Counted from the first letter of the stretch, positions 1 through 6,139 are shown. The stretch is DNA of 6,396 bases from Candidatus Bathyarchaeota archaeon (GCA_030671165.1 DAOVAG010000051.1:1-6396), one strand, 5' to 3'. Program-made: numbers and translations. The notes: generated by a model not told the origin, from the letters alone.

Positions 1-587
1 ACCGAATTAAAGTCCTAAAAACATTTCATTTGGTACACGCCTCCACTGATAACTTTTTGGTCATAATGAAAACCTGAGAAGGAAAACTAAAAGGGCGCAA
101 CACGCTCCTCATCAAGTTCTTCAACTGCCTTAAGTTCTACACCATTAAATATCACTTCGCAGTAGACGTCATAATTCATGGCGTAAAGATAGTGGTTATG
201 GAAACAATTACCAATCCATTAGAACTTATGTCTCTCAGGAAACGCTCAAGAAGAATATTGGATCAAAGTTCACCACAACACATCCATACTAACCCTTGAT
301 GAACAAGGAAGCCTCATATACACGCTTCTTCAAACACTGAAAGAAGAGACGTGGTAACTGACATTGATGCTTTAGAGAATGTGCACCAAGTCTATTAGTT
401 CACATGCGAACATGTATGGCGTTATTTTCGCGTGCTAATGATCTAGCATGAAATGATAAATCATCAACACCTAAACATTTGAGGAGTACCTGATAATTAC
501 GCTGGATGTCTATACTGTAAAACACTGCACTTACGTAAACAATCAATTTAATTATTGGGAACACCTAAATAGAGAAGTGGTTAATCA
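1..587. other. Intergenic stretch without an intact gene; possible decayed coding sequence
   Basis: I see no complete gene here. The longest readings are short: a minus-strand frame from a GTG at 564 to a TGA at 400-402 (54 residues, including the stretch NYQVLLKCLGVDDLSFHARS), a plus-strand frame from about 224 to 357 (about 44 residues, including EEYWIKVHH), and a minus-strand frame from about 224 to 94 that ends VAPF. Some of these look protein-like in composition, but they lie in different frames, are separated by stops, and match no family I recognise. A decayed gene or transposase is possible; chance open frames are equally possible. A small inverted repeat (ACATG, CGAA loop, CATGT) lies at 402-415. 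No tRNA, rRNA or CRISPR-like repeat was seen. Confidence 0.3.
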
Positions 588-598
588 AATAAAATATA
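588..598 (+). promoter_or_regulatory. Probable archaeal TATA box of the flavoprotein gene
   Basis: The A/T-only run AAATAAAATATA lies about 30-40 bases before the ATG at 628. With the usual archaeal spacing of about 25 bases, transcription would start near 618-622. The mRNA would then be almost leaderless, which fits the lack of a clear ribosome binding site before that ATG. This is motif-based only. Confidence 0.4.
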
Positions 599-627
599 AG
601 ATTACCTATAATTATCACTAGTTTCTA

Positions 628-2052
628 ATGGTGGTATATTTGAAGGAATATGATTTAATTGCTATCGGTTCAGGTTCCGCGATGAATATTGTGAATGCCT
701 TTATTCAACAGAAGCCAGAAATGAAGGTTGCTGTGATTGATAAGGATGATCCCGGTGGTATATGTCTGACACGCGGTTGTATACCCACTAAAATACTGGT
801 ATATCCCGCCGAATTAGTACGAATCATTGAAAGATCCAAGGGTTTTGGTATCGATGTAGAGATTAAAAAGATAGATTTCTCTCAAGTTATGAAGAGAATG
901 CGAAATATAATTAATCAAGATATTGAGATGATTCGATCCGGGCTCTCTCATTCATCCAATCTAGATTACTATCCTACTATAGCAGAATTTATTGCACCCT
1001 ACACATTAAAAGTTGCGAATGAAACCATAAAATCAAAAATGGTATTTCTCTGCACTGGATCTAAACCCTTAATTCCCCCAATAAATGGGATTGAAGATAT
1101 TGGATATCTCACAAGTGACACAATTCTTAAAATATCCCATTTACCTGAAAGTGTAGGCATCATCGGTGGTGGCTATATTGCAGCAGAATTTGGCCATTTT
1201 CTATCGGCTATGGGATCAAAGGTGACGATAATTGGGCGAAATCCTCAATTTCTCAAACAATTAGAACCCGAGATGTCCGCCCTTGCTAAAAAAGAGATGC
1301 AAAACCATATGACCATTATTACCAACCACGAAGTCAAGCAAGCTAAAAAGACGTCAACAGGTAAGAAATTAATAGCAGTTAATAGAGAAAATGGGAAGAA
1401 ACTCGAAGTCGTAGCGGAAGAAATATTCGTTGCAGCTGGGCGAGATTCCAATAACAATATCCTTCATCCTGAACGAGCAGGTATCCAAACGGATAAGAGA
1501 GGGTGGATAATAGTTGATGAGTATCTGGAAACCTCACAGCCAAATGTTTGGGCTTTGGGTGATGCAAACGGGAAATACCTCTTCAAACACGTCGCCAACT
1601 ATGAATCCCTCATTGTATATTACAACGCCATTCTGAAACGAAAGAGAAAGGTGGATTACCATGCAATCCCGCATGCTGTTTTCACGGATCCTGAAATTGC
1701 AGGCGTAGGGCTCAAACAGAAAGAAGCCATAGAGAACTATGGAAAAGAGAATGTACTAATTGGATATCAGAGATATCAAGATACTGCTAAAGGGGGGGCT
1801 ATGAACTTAAAAGATTTCTTTGTTAAGGTTATAGTTGAAAGAGATACCATGAAGATTTTAGGAGCACATATTATTGGACCCTATGCTTCAGTTCTTATTC
1901 AAGAAATCATCAATCTCATGTATACTCCTGAGCAAAATGCAAAGCCGATTATTAATGGAATGCATATCCATCCTGCTTTAAATGAAGTTGTAGAAAGAGC
2001 ATTTAATTCTCTTATGTCACCAGATCACTATCATCATGTCATCTCACATTAG
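628..2052 (+). CDS. lpdA: FAD/NAD(P)-dependent disulfide oxidoreductase (dihydrolipoamide dehydrogenase / mycothione reductase type)
   Basis: A 474-residue class I flavoprotein disulfide reductase, which passes electrons between NAD(P)H, FAD and a redox-active cysteine pair. The N-terminal FAD site is GSGSAMN (14-20). The redox disulfide is C46/C51 in GGICLTRGCIPTK. The NAD(P)-binding loop is GGGYIAAE (180-187) and the second FAD motif is ALGD (309-312). The C-terminal catalytic pair is H448/E453 in HPALNE. All catalytic residues are present and the length is normal. The segments KHVANYE (320-326) and HPALNEVVE resemble mycothione reductase more than the dehydrogenase subunit of 2-oxoacid complexes, and no E1, E2 or lipoyl gene is nearby. 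The natural disulfide (lipoyl protein, low-molecular-weight thiol or other) is therefore open. ATG 628 was chosen for its distance to the TATA box; TTG 640, just after a GGTGGT, would give the equally plausible start MKEYDLIAIG. The stop is TAG. Confidence 0.9.
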   Translation: MVVYLKEYDLIAIGSGSAMNIVNAFIQQKPEMKVAVIDKDDPGGICLTRGCIPTKILVYPAELVRIIERSKGFGIDVEIKKIDFSQVMKRMRNIINQDIEMIRSGLSHSSNLDYYPTIAEFIAPYTLKVANETIKSKMVFLCTGSKPLIPPINGIEDIGYLTSDTILKISHLPESVGIIGGGYIAAEFGHFLSAMGSKVTIIGRNPQFLKQLEPEMSALAKKEMQNHMTIITNHEVKQAKKTSTGKKLIAVNRENGKKLEVVAEEIFVAAGRDSNNNILHPERAGIQTDKRGWIIVDEYLETSQPNVWALGDANGKYLFKHVANYESLIVYYNAILKRKRKVDYHAIPHAVFTDPEIAGVGLKQKEAIENYGKENVLIGYQRYQDTAKGGAMNLKDFFVKVIVERDTMKILGAHIIGPYASVLIQEIINLMYTPEQNAKPIINGMHIHPALNEVVERAFNSLMSPDHYHHVISH

Positions 2053-2066
2053 TACAGTCTTTTATG

Positions 2067-2138
2067 TTACTTTGCATGTTCCATCAATTCTTCTTGCGTG
2101 GGAAAAGTCTTACCACACATTTTACAAGTTTTTGTCAT
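2067..2138 (-). CDS. Mini C2H2 zinc-finger protein, cut by an in-frame TAA within the finger
   Basis: From ATG 2138 this frame encodes 23 residues starting MTKTCKMCGKTF, then TAA at 2069-2067. It is a near-perfect classical zinc finger: Cys-x2-Cys, the conserved Phe and Leu of the hydrophobic core, and His after 12 residues (CKMC, GKTF, ELMEH). The next codons are Ala, Lys, TAA, then His-Lys-Arg, so the fourth zinc ligand falls at the usual His-x3-His spacing if the TAA is counted as one residue. Read through, the protein would be about 29 residues, ending at TAA 2051-2049 and overlapping the flavoprotein stop on the other strand. A TGA three codons before the ATG fixes the start. The frame lies 59 bases after pyruvate kinase on the same strand and could share its transcript. 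Very small one-finger proteins are common in archaea and their roles are mostly unknown. It may be a pseudogene or hold a base error; a chance match is unlikely but not excluded. Confidence 0.5.
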   Translation of the reverse strand: MTKTCKMCGKTFPTQEELMEHAK

Positions 2139-2170
2139 TTCATCTCACATCGATATTAATAATTTGGATA

Positions 2171-2185
2171 TTGTTATTGTTTTTT
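2171..2185 (+). terminator. T-rich tract, likely terminator of the flavoprotein gene
   Basis: The run TTGTTATTGTTTTTT lies about 120 bases after the plus-strand stop codon and just before the convergent pyruvate kinase gene. Archaeal polymerase stops at T-rich tracts without needing a hairpin. A weaker T5 at 2129-2133 could also contribute. Confidence 0.35.
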
Positions 2186-2197
2186 AGGAAGATTGTG

Positions 2198-3607
2198 CTA
2201 CATATTCTTTAGTACATTCTCAATCTTTATGATTTCAATGGTACTTGTAGTTCTTGTCGACTCTAACGTTGATCCTGAAACTATTATTAGTGTATCCTTC
2301 CTAGCTACTAGTTTTTTTTCAAGAATTTCCTTAATAGCTCTTTTGAGGAGCTCGTTTCGATCATTTGTCCATGTAACTTCTAAAAGCTCTACACCCCAGT
2401 AAAAACGTATTCGCCTTGCAATCTTGATATTGCGCGTTATGGCAAATATGCGCGCTTTAGGTCTATGTTTTGATATCATGCGGGCAGTGAATCCACTCCT
2501 TGTGATGATTAAGATAGCTCCCGGTTTCACAGCATCTGTTACCCAAGGTATGAGACTTCCGATAATATCAGCTCGAGGAATTCCTTCCACCGGTTTTTCT
2601 AATCGATGGGGAGGGATTTCCTTTGTCGCTGTTTTACAGATATTTTTTATCATCTTTACTGTTCTAATCGGATGGAGACCAACAGCAGTCTCCTCAGAGA
2701 GCATAACAGCGTCTACTCCGTCAAGGATAGCGTTTGAAACATCACTTACTTCCGCTCTCGTGGGTTGTGGACTCATTACCATTGAACTAAGCATCTGAGT
2801 TGCAACAATGACCGGCTTCCCTGCTTTATGACATTTTTTAATAATCTGTTTTTGTAATATGGGAACTTCCCAACGTGGCATTTCGATTCCTAAATCACCA
2901 CGAGCGACCATTATTCCATCGGAAGTTGCAATAATTTCATCGATGTTCTCTATCGCTTCTCTGTGTTCAATCTTTGAGATGATAGGTTGATCTCCACCCA
3001 TTCGTTTTATTATTTGACGTGTATTTTCTACATCCATTTTATTACGGATGAAAGAAATAGCAAACCAGTCCACTTCTAAATCGATGCCTAATTTGATACC
3101 ATTTATATCCTTTTCTGTAGGGGGTCTAATGGAAATGGTTGCAAAAGGGGCGTTCAACCCTTTATGACTTACGATTTCACCTCCATATATAACCTTGCCA
3201 AAGAATCCTTCAAAATCGTCATCAATACTATCAATCCTAACTTCGATATTACCATCATTAATGAAAATACTTTCACCACTGTGGACTTCTCTTGGTAGAT
3301 TCTTGTAATTTATGGGAATCTCCTTATTGTCACCCACTACTTGGTGAGTGGTAAAATGCAACTGATCTTTTGGATTAAGTATAATTGAGCCATCAAACTC
3401 TCCGAGCCTAATTTTCGGTCCAGGTAAATCAAAAAGGATTGAAACTTCACCTAAATCTCTAAGTTTGTTAAACACTTCCCGCTTATAATCATGAGTTCCA
3501 TGAGATAAGTTTAAGCGAGCTATGTCCATCCCAGCCTCTATCATCGCTTTTAGAGTCTCTAGTTCATGGGAGGCGGGACCTATTGTACAGATAATCTTCG
3601 GACGCAT
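2198..3607 (-). CDS. pyk: Pyruvate kinase
   Basis: A 469-residue pyruvate kinase, normal length, which converts phosphoenolpyruvate and ADP to pyruvate and ATP as the last step of glycolysis in the cytoplasm. The start MRPKIICTIGPAS is the family's usual N-terminus. R31, N33 and S35 in RLNLSHG belong to the nucleotide and cation site. The mobile B domain spans roughly residues 70-160. The catalytic lysine is K212 with metal ligand E214 (ISKIE), and the second metal site is D238 in ARGDLG. ATQML, PTRAEVSD and LSEETAVG complete the barrel. The C-terminal domain includes TRSGFTARMISKHRPKA and ends near residue 469 without an extra PEP-utiliser domain. The motif GPKIR has Lys at position 65 where potassium-dependent enzymes have Glu, so activity without potassium is predicted. 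The gene has its own TATA box and AGGAGG, and lies 99 bases after the gluconokinase stop. The stop is TAG. Confidence 0.97.
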   Translation of the reverse strand: MRPKIICTIGPASHELETLKAMIEAGMDIARLNLSHGTHDYKREVFNKLRDLGEVSILFDLPGPKIRLGEFDGSIILNPKDQLHFTTHQVVGDNKEIPINYKNLPREVHSGESIFINDGNIEVRIDSIDDDFEGFFGKVIYGGEIVSHKGLNAPFATISIRPPTEKDINGIKLGIDLEVDWFAISFIRNKMDVENTRQIIKRMGGDQPIISKIEHREAIENIDEIIATSDGIMVARGDLGIEMPRWEVPILQKQIIKKCHKAGKPVIVATQMLSSMVMSPQPTRAEVSDVSNAILDGVDAVMLSEETAVGLHPIRTVKMIKNICKTATKEIPPHRLEKPVEGIPRADIIGSLIPWVTDAVKPGAILIITRSGFTARMISKHRPKARIFAITRNIKIARRIRFYWGVELLEVTWTNDRNELLKRAIKEILEKKLVARKDTLIIVSGSTLESTRTTSTIEIIKIENVLKNM

Positions 3608-3620
3608 AACAGATTTATAT

Positions 3621-3678
3621 CCTCCTATTCATTTTTGCACTCATTCACCAATAACCTCATTAAAATAGGTATTATATA
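3621..3678 (-). promoter_or_regulatory. Promoter and ribosome binding site of pyruvate kinase
   Basis: On the minus strand, CTATATAAT (about 3671-3679) is a good archaeal TATA box, predicting a transcript start near 3648 and a leader of about 40 bases. The leader carries a full AGGAGG at 3621-3626, 13 bases before the ATG at 3607. That spacing is long, but no in-frame start codon lies closer. It is the clearest Shine-Dalgarno sequence in the window. The box lies between the gluconokinase T-tract and the pyruvate kinase start, supporting independent transcription. Confidence 0.55.
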
Positions 3679-3694
3679 GTATTTTGAAGTACAG

Positions 3695-3700
3695 AAAAAA
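3695..3700 (-). terminator. T-tract after gluconokinase
   Basis: Six consecutive T on the minus strand start 7 bases after the gluconokinase TAG, inside a longer pyrimidine-rich run, and lie before the pyruvate kinase TATA box. This is a simple archaeal-type termination signal; no hairpin is evident. Confidence 0.4.
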
Positions 3701-3706
3701 GAATAA

Positions 3707-4756
3707 CTATTCATTGTTTACCGCTATGATTCTTGAAAGTTCTTCATAGAACTTTTTAGAAGCAAAATACAAGTCCTTATACAATTTATAAATGGCTCCA
3801 TATTTTTGATAATTACGAAGATTAGGTTCATGTCGACCAGTAGTTTTTATCATTTTATTTGAAGCTTCATCTAGATCAGGATATATTCCTAGACCGACTG
3901 CGGCAAGCATAGCAGCACCTAAAGCAGAAGATTCTTCAACTTTTGTATGTACGACCGGTTTACCAAGGATATCTGCTTGAATCTGTCGCCAAACACTTGA
4001 TCGTGCACCTCCCCCTCCAACTCGAACTTCTTCAATTTTGGCTCCATGTTCCTGAATGCTCTCCATGATCCAACGTATGGTGAATACTATACTTTCAAGG
4101 ATGGATCTTGTAATGTGCGCTTTACCATGTGACAAAGTCAATCCGAAAAGTAACCCTCGAGCTTTAGGATCTTTTATTGGGAAACGCTCACCCGAAAAGA
4201 AAGGGAGCATAAGTAAACCGTTGGATCCAGGGGGAATTAATGCCGCTTTCTTTAAAATAAGCTCATAGGGATCGACTTTAAATTTCTTAGCTTCATCGAT
4301 TTCTTGTTGTCCAAAATTATCTTTGAACCATTTTAATAAGATCCCTGCGTTGCTTATTGCGCCACCGGGGAGCCAGTGACCTTGACCTGCATAGTAACAG
4401 AAGAAATGTGCTTCCTGATCTTTATCGAGATATGGTTTGTTAGTTACTACTCTCAATGCTCCACTGGTACCTAGATTCATTGCGGCAATGCCTTCTTTGA
4501 TTGCTCCTAAGCCGATGTTATTTAAGGCTCCATCGGAACCGCCGGGGAATATGGGAATTCCTTTTTGTAAGCCAGTAAGTTTAGCTATTTTTATCGGTAG
4601 TTCGCCTATAACCTCAGTTTCATTTACAAGTGTTGGAAGGTGATCCGCAGTAATATCAGCCAATTCCAAAATGGTTTCATCCCATTCTAACCGGTGTATA
4701 TTTAAAAGTTGAGTGCCTGAAGCGAGAGAACGGTCAATAAATGCTTCTCCAAGCAT
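3707..4756 (-). CDS. gntK: Gluconokinase (FGGY family), C-terminal fragment
   Basis: This is the larger part of the interrupted gluconokinase, 349 residues from the first ATG after the internal stop. It holds the catalytic Asp in GGSDGALNN (residue 75 of the fragment, about 240 in the joined protein), the phosphate loop NLGTSGA (94-100), and the adenosine-binding motif VGGGGARSSVWRQIQAD (246-262). It also has ESSALGAAMLA (275-285), which closes the nucleotide site. The segments FCYYAGQGHWLPGGAISNAG and FSGERFP are those of gluconokinases rather than xylulokinases or glycerol kinases. The open frame extends 15 codons upstream of ATG 4756 to the TAA, and those codons (KILSAKDYVLYR) also match the family. 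The ATG therefore lies inside a conserved helix, has no ribosome binding site before it, and is unlikely to be a natural start. Without the N-terminal phosphate-1 motif this piece should not be an active kinase alone. The stop is TAG. Confidence 0.9.
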   Translation of the reverse strand: MLGEAFIDRSLASGTQLLNIHRLEWDETILELADITADHLPTLVNETEVIGELPIKIAKLTGLQKGIPIFPGGSDGALNNIGLGAIKEGIAAMNLGTSGALRVVTNKPYLDKDQEAHFFCYYAGQGHWLPGGAISNAGILLKWFKDNFGQQEIDEAKKFKVDPYELILKKAALIPPGSNGLLMLPFFSGERFPIKDPKARGLLFGLTLSHGKAHITRSILESIVFTIRWIMESIQEHGAKIEEVRVGGGGARSSVWRQIQADILGKPVVHTKVEESSALGAAMLAAVGLGIYPDLDEASNKMIKTTGRHEPNLRNYQKYGAIYKLYKDLYFASKKFYEELSRIIAVNNE

Positions 4757-4801
4757 CCGATAAAGAACATAATCTTTTGCAGAGAGAATCTTGAAACATT
4801 T

Positions 4802-5251
4802 TTAAAATATTTTCGTCATATTCTCTCTAACCCATAAAATCTTTATAAAATGGTAAATGAAGAGCTGGGGACAGCCGGTTCGATTGTAAAGAGTATAAGA
4901 ATCGATAAGTGAGTTAACAGTTTTTGTTTGAGAAGTGGCTCTTCTATCAAGCCATGTTAAGAGGTGAGTAAGAGGAGTACCTTCTCGATCAAGCATCATC
5001 ATTCCATGCATTCGCGCACTAAAACTAATCGCAACAATTTCGTTTGCTGATAGTTTTGATCCTTTCACACATTCTTTAATAGTCTTAATTGTTGATAACC
5101 ATATTTCTTCTGGATTCTGTTCAGCAAAGTCAGATTGAGGATTAAAAATTGTTAATTTTTTAAAGGCTTGTCCAAAAACTTCACCTTTTTCGTTAAAAAT
5201 AATTGATCTAGCATTTGTTGTTCCTAAATCTACACCGAGAAAGTTAACCAT
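4802..5251 (-). CDS. gntK: Gluconokinase (FGGY family), N-terminal fragment ending at a premature TAA
   Basis: This fragment is 149 residues and begins with the ATP-phosphate motif GVDLGTT (6-12) of the actin-like fold used by sugar kinases. FAEQNPEEIW, SARMHGMMMLD, TWLDRRA and RTGCP follow in the order and spacing of gluconokinases; they include sugar-binding positions of domain I. It stops at TAA 4804-4802 directly after MTKIF, where intact relatives continue through the rest of domain I. It lacks the catalytic Asp and the adenosine site, so alone it cannot be a kinase. The ATG at 5251 is the natural family start. There is no strong ribosome binding site (only GTGGT nearby), which fits a short-leader transcript from the TATA-like element near 5287-5294. 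Confidence 0.9.
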   Translation of the reverse strand: MVNFLGVDLGTTNARSIIFNEKGEVFGQAFKKLTIFNPQSDFAEQNPEEIWLSTIKTIKECVKGSKLSANEIVAISFSARMHGMMMLDREGTPLTHLLTWLDRRATSQTKTVNSLIDSYTLYNRTGCPQLFIYHFIKILWVRENMTKIF

Positions 5252-5276
5252 TTCAGACCACTTCTCTTACATATAT

Positions 5277-5310
5277 CTCTAAATTAGTATATGTCTAATA
5301 CTTGTTAGAG
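5277..5310 (-). promoter_or_regulatory. Gluconokinase promoter region with clustered CTAA/TTAG half-sites
   Basis: Four half-sites lie within 34 bases: CTAA 5279-5282, TTAG 5284-5287, CTAA 5295-5298 and TTAG 5305-5308. They form nested inverted repeats, with outer arms CTCTAA/TTAGAG (5277-5282 and 5305-5310) and inner arms ATTAG/CTAAT (5283-5287 and 5295-5299). The TATA-like ACATATAC (minus strand, about 5287-5294) lies inside, giving a predicted start 15-20 bases before the ATG at 5251. A regulator bound here would cover the TATA box, so repression is the simplest reading. This is inferred from symmetry only. Confidence 0.35.
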
Positions 5311-5422
5311 TGCTCAATTTGAAAGTAATAATGGTAATCACTTAAAAATACTACAACTGATGATAAAAGGCTTTTAAATTCCTAAGTTGGACAGCGACCA
5401 GTCAATTAAAAAGATATCTTTG

Positions 5423-5429
5423 AAAAAAA
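5423..5429 (-). terminator. T7 tract after the CxxC protein gene
   Basis: Seven consecutive T on the minus strand lie about 63 bases after the stop of the 5492-5884 gene and upstream of the gluconokinase promoter. It is a candidate archaeal-type terminator that would separate the two genes. The remaining bases of this gap (5311-5491) hold no open frame or structure I can support. Confidence 0.35.
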
Positions 5430-5491
5430 GTAAGGGAAGAGAGATGATCTACCGTTTATTTAAAATTTGAGAATAGGCTGGATTGATAATT

Positions 5492-5884
5492 TTATGATAT
5501 GCCTAATTTTTCGGAAAGAAAATTCATCAAGTCATCTAATGATATACACGAATTTATTTCATTATGATTGATAAATAGACCTATTTTTCCATTTTTATTA
5601 AGAAAAATTGCTGGGAATTTTATCTCACCTAAATCATGTGGATGGGTTTTTAATCTATTTAAAAATTCATCACGATGAAGAAATGTGTAAGGAATGTTGA
5701 GTTTATCAATGAAGCTTTTCCATTCATCTCTCATTCCTATCATACCAAATGTGAGTGAACATAGATTACACTGATATGTACTAGGAGAGATAGTTTTGTG
5801 TAGAGCATCTTTGATTAAACTGAATAAACTACTATCTGCGTTGTAAACGAGAATTAATTCTCTTTCCAAGTTAACACACATCAT
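5492..5884 (-). CDS. Small conserved CxxC protein, possibly thioredoxin-fold; function unknown
   Basis: This gene encodes 130 residues with no signal peptide or membrane segment, so it is probably cytoplasmic. A hydrophobic first strand (ELILVYNADSS, 9-19) is followed by a helix, then SPSTYQCNLCSLTFG (33-47) with C39 and C42 as a CxxC pair, then GMRDEWKSF (50-58) and LHRDEF (69-74). FPAIFL (90-95) looks like the strand with a cis-proline that faces the CxxC in thioredoxin folds, and a final helix begins near 115. C3 and C113 are additional cysteines. I recognise the pattern as that of a widespread uncharacterised family, but cannot name it or give a reaction. A thioredoxin-like fold is inference; metal binding by the CxxC is an alternative. 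Starts at Met1, Met2 or TTG 5869 are all possible, because conserved sequence begins near residue 9. The gene lies between glucose-6-phosphate dehydrogenase and gluconokinase on the same strand, but with its own promoter and T-tract. Confidence 0.75.
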   Translation of the reverse strand: MMCVNLERELILVYNADSSLFSLIKDALHKTISPSTYQCNLCSLTFGMIGMRDEWKSFIDKLNIPYTFLHRDEFLNRLKTHPHDLGEIKFPAIFLNKNGKIGLFINHNEINSCISLDDLMNFLSEKLGIS

Positions 5885-5900
5885 GATAACAGGTTATCAT
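5883..5900 (-). promoter_or_regulatory. Perfect 8-bp inverted repeat over the start codon of the CxxC gene
   Basis: ATGATAAC and GTTATCAT are exact inverted copies separated by two bases. On the minus strand the repeat ends two bases inside the first ATG (5884). With the TATA-like TATATTTTAA at 5931-5940, transcription should start near 5908-5912, placing the repeat at about +10 to +28, a common place for archaeal repressors. In RNA it could instead fold into a 7-bp stem with a 4-base loop that covers the start codon and the weak GGATGAT before it. DNA operator and RNA hairpin cannot be told apart here. Confidence 0.45.
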
Positions 5901-5930
5901 CCTATTTGATTCTTAGGGAACAATATTAGT

Positions 5931-5940
5931 TTAAAATATA
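5931..5940 (-). promoter_or_regulatory. TATA-like box of the CxxC protein gene
   Basis: TATATTTTAA on the minus strand lies about 47 bases before the ATG at 5884, predicting a leader of roughly 25 bases. It is also downstream of the glucose-6-phosphate dehydrogenase T-tracts, so it supports separate transcription. AT-rich sequence makes chance matches easy. Confidence 0.35.
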
Positions 5941-6069
5941 CAGAGTATTGGATGTTGAATTGTTAAAGAATAAAAAATACAGTGATACTCTAAATGAAAA
6001 CACACCTAGAATCTGCAATAATAACAAAAACATAGAATAAACTTTCTAATAGACTAAATAAGGTGCAAG

Positions 6070-6139
6070 AAAAAAGAGAAAAAATTCAACTAGCTATTAT
6101 AGCCGGAGAATTTATAGAAAATAGAACTTCAAGAAAAAA
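6070..6139 (-). terminator. zwf: Three T6 tracts after glucose-6-phosphate dehydrogenase
   Basis: On the minus strand, runs of six T occur at 6134-6139, 6079-6084 and 6070-6075, that is 25 to 94 bases after the stop codon. Repeated T-tracts without a strong hairpin are typical of efficient archaeal termination. This is the strongest terminator candidate in the window. Confidence 0.5.

Larger units (their letters stand above)
3707..5251 (-). pseudogene. gntK: Whole gluconokinase gene with a single in-frame stop at codon 150
   Basis: Joined, the two pieces give 514 codons, about the length of Bacillus subtilis GntK (near 513). The enzyme phosphorylates D-gluconate to 6-phosphogluconate with ATP. 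Both halves are in the same frame, and the residues around the break (MTKIF, stop, KCFKILSAKDYVLYR) align without gaps to the family pattern PEIFQKAAKFISIKEYVFFK as I remember it. The stop falls on a position that is Gln in that relative, and CAA to TAA is a single transition. An indel or frameshift is excluded by the preserved frame. No other damage is visible, so it is a very recent nonsense mutation, an assembly or base error, or a readthrough site. The nearby glucose-6-phosphate dehydrogenase supports a role in feeding 6-phosphogluconate. Confidence 0.8.

Noticed and set aside
296..340. TTGATGA followed by CTGA, resembling boxes of an archaeal C/D guide RNA
   Set aside because: There are no internal D' and C' boxes at the right spacing and no convincing terminal stem. 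Such short boxes arise often by chance.
429..470. Small inverted repeats TGCTA/TAGCA and ATGAT/ATCAT as possible repeat or CRISPR units
   Set aside because: The arms are only five bases, occur once, and show no regular spacing.
2424..2798. Plus-strand open frame of 124 codons
   Set aside because: It is entirely antisense to the conserved core of pyruvate kinase and matches no known family. It is a shadow frame.
4741..4810. Frameshift or indel error as the cause of the split gluconokinase
   Set aside because: Both halves are in the same frame and the spacing to family motifs is kept, so only a substitution to TAA explains the break.
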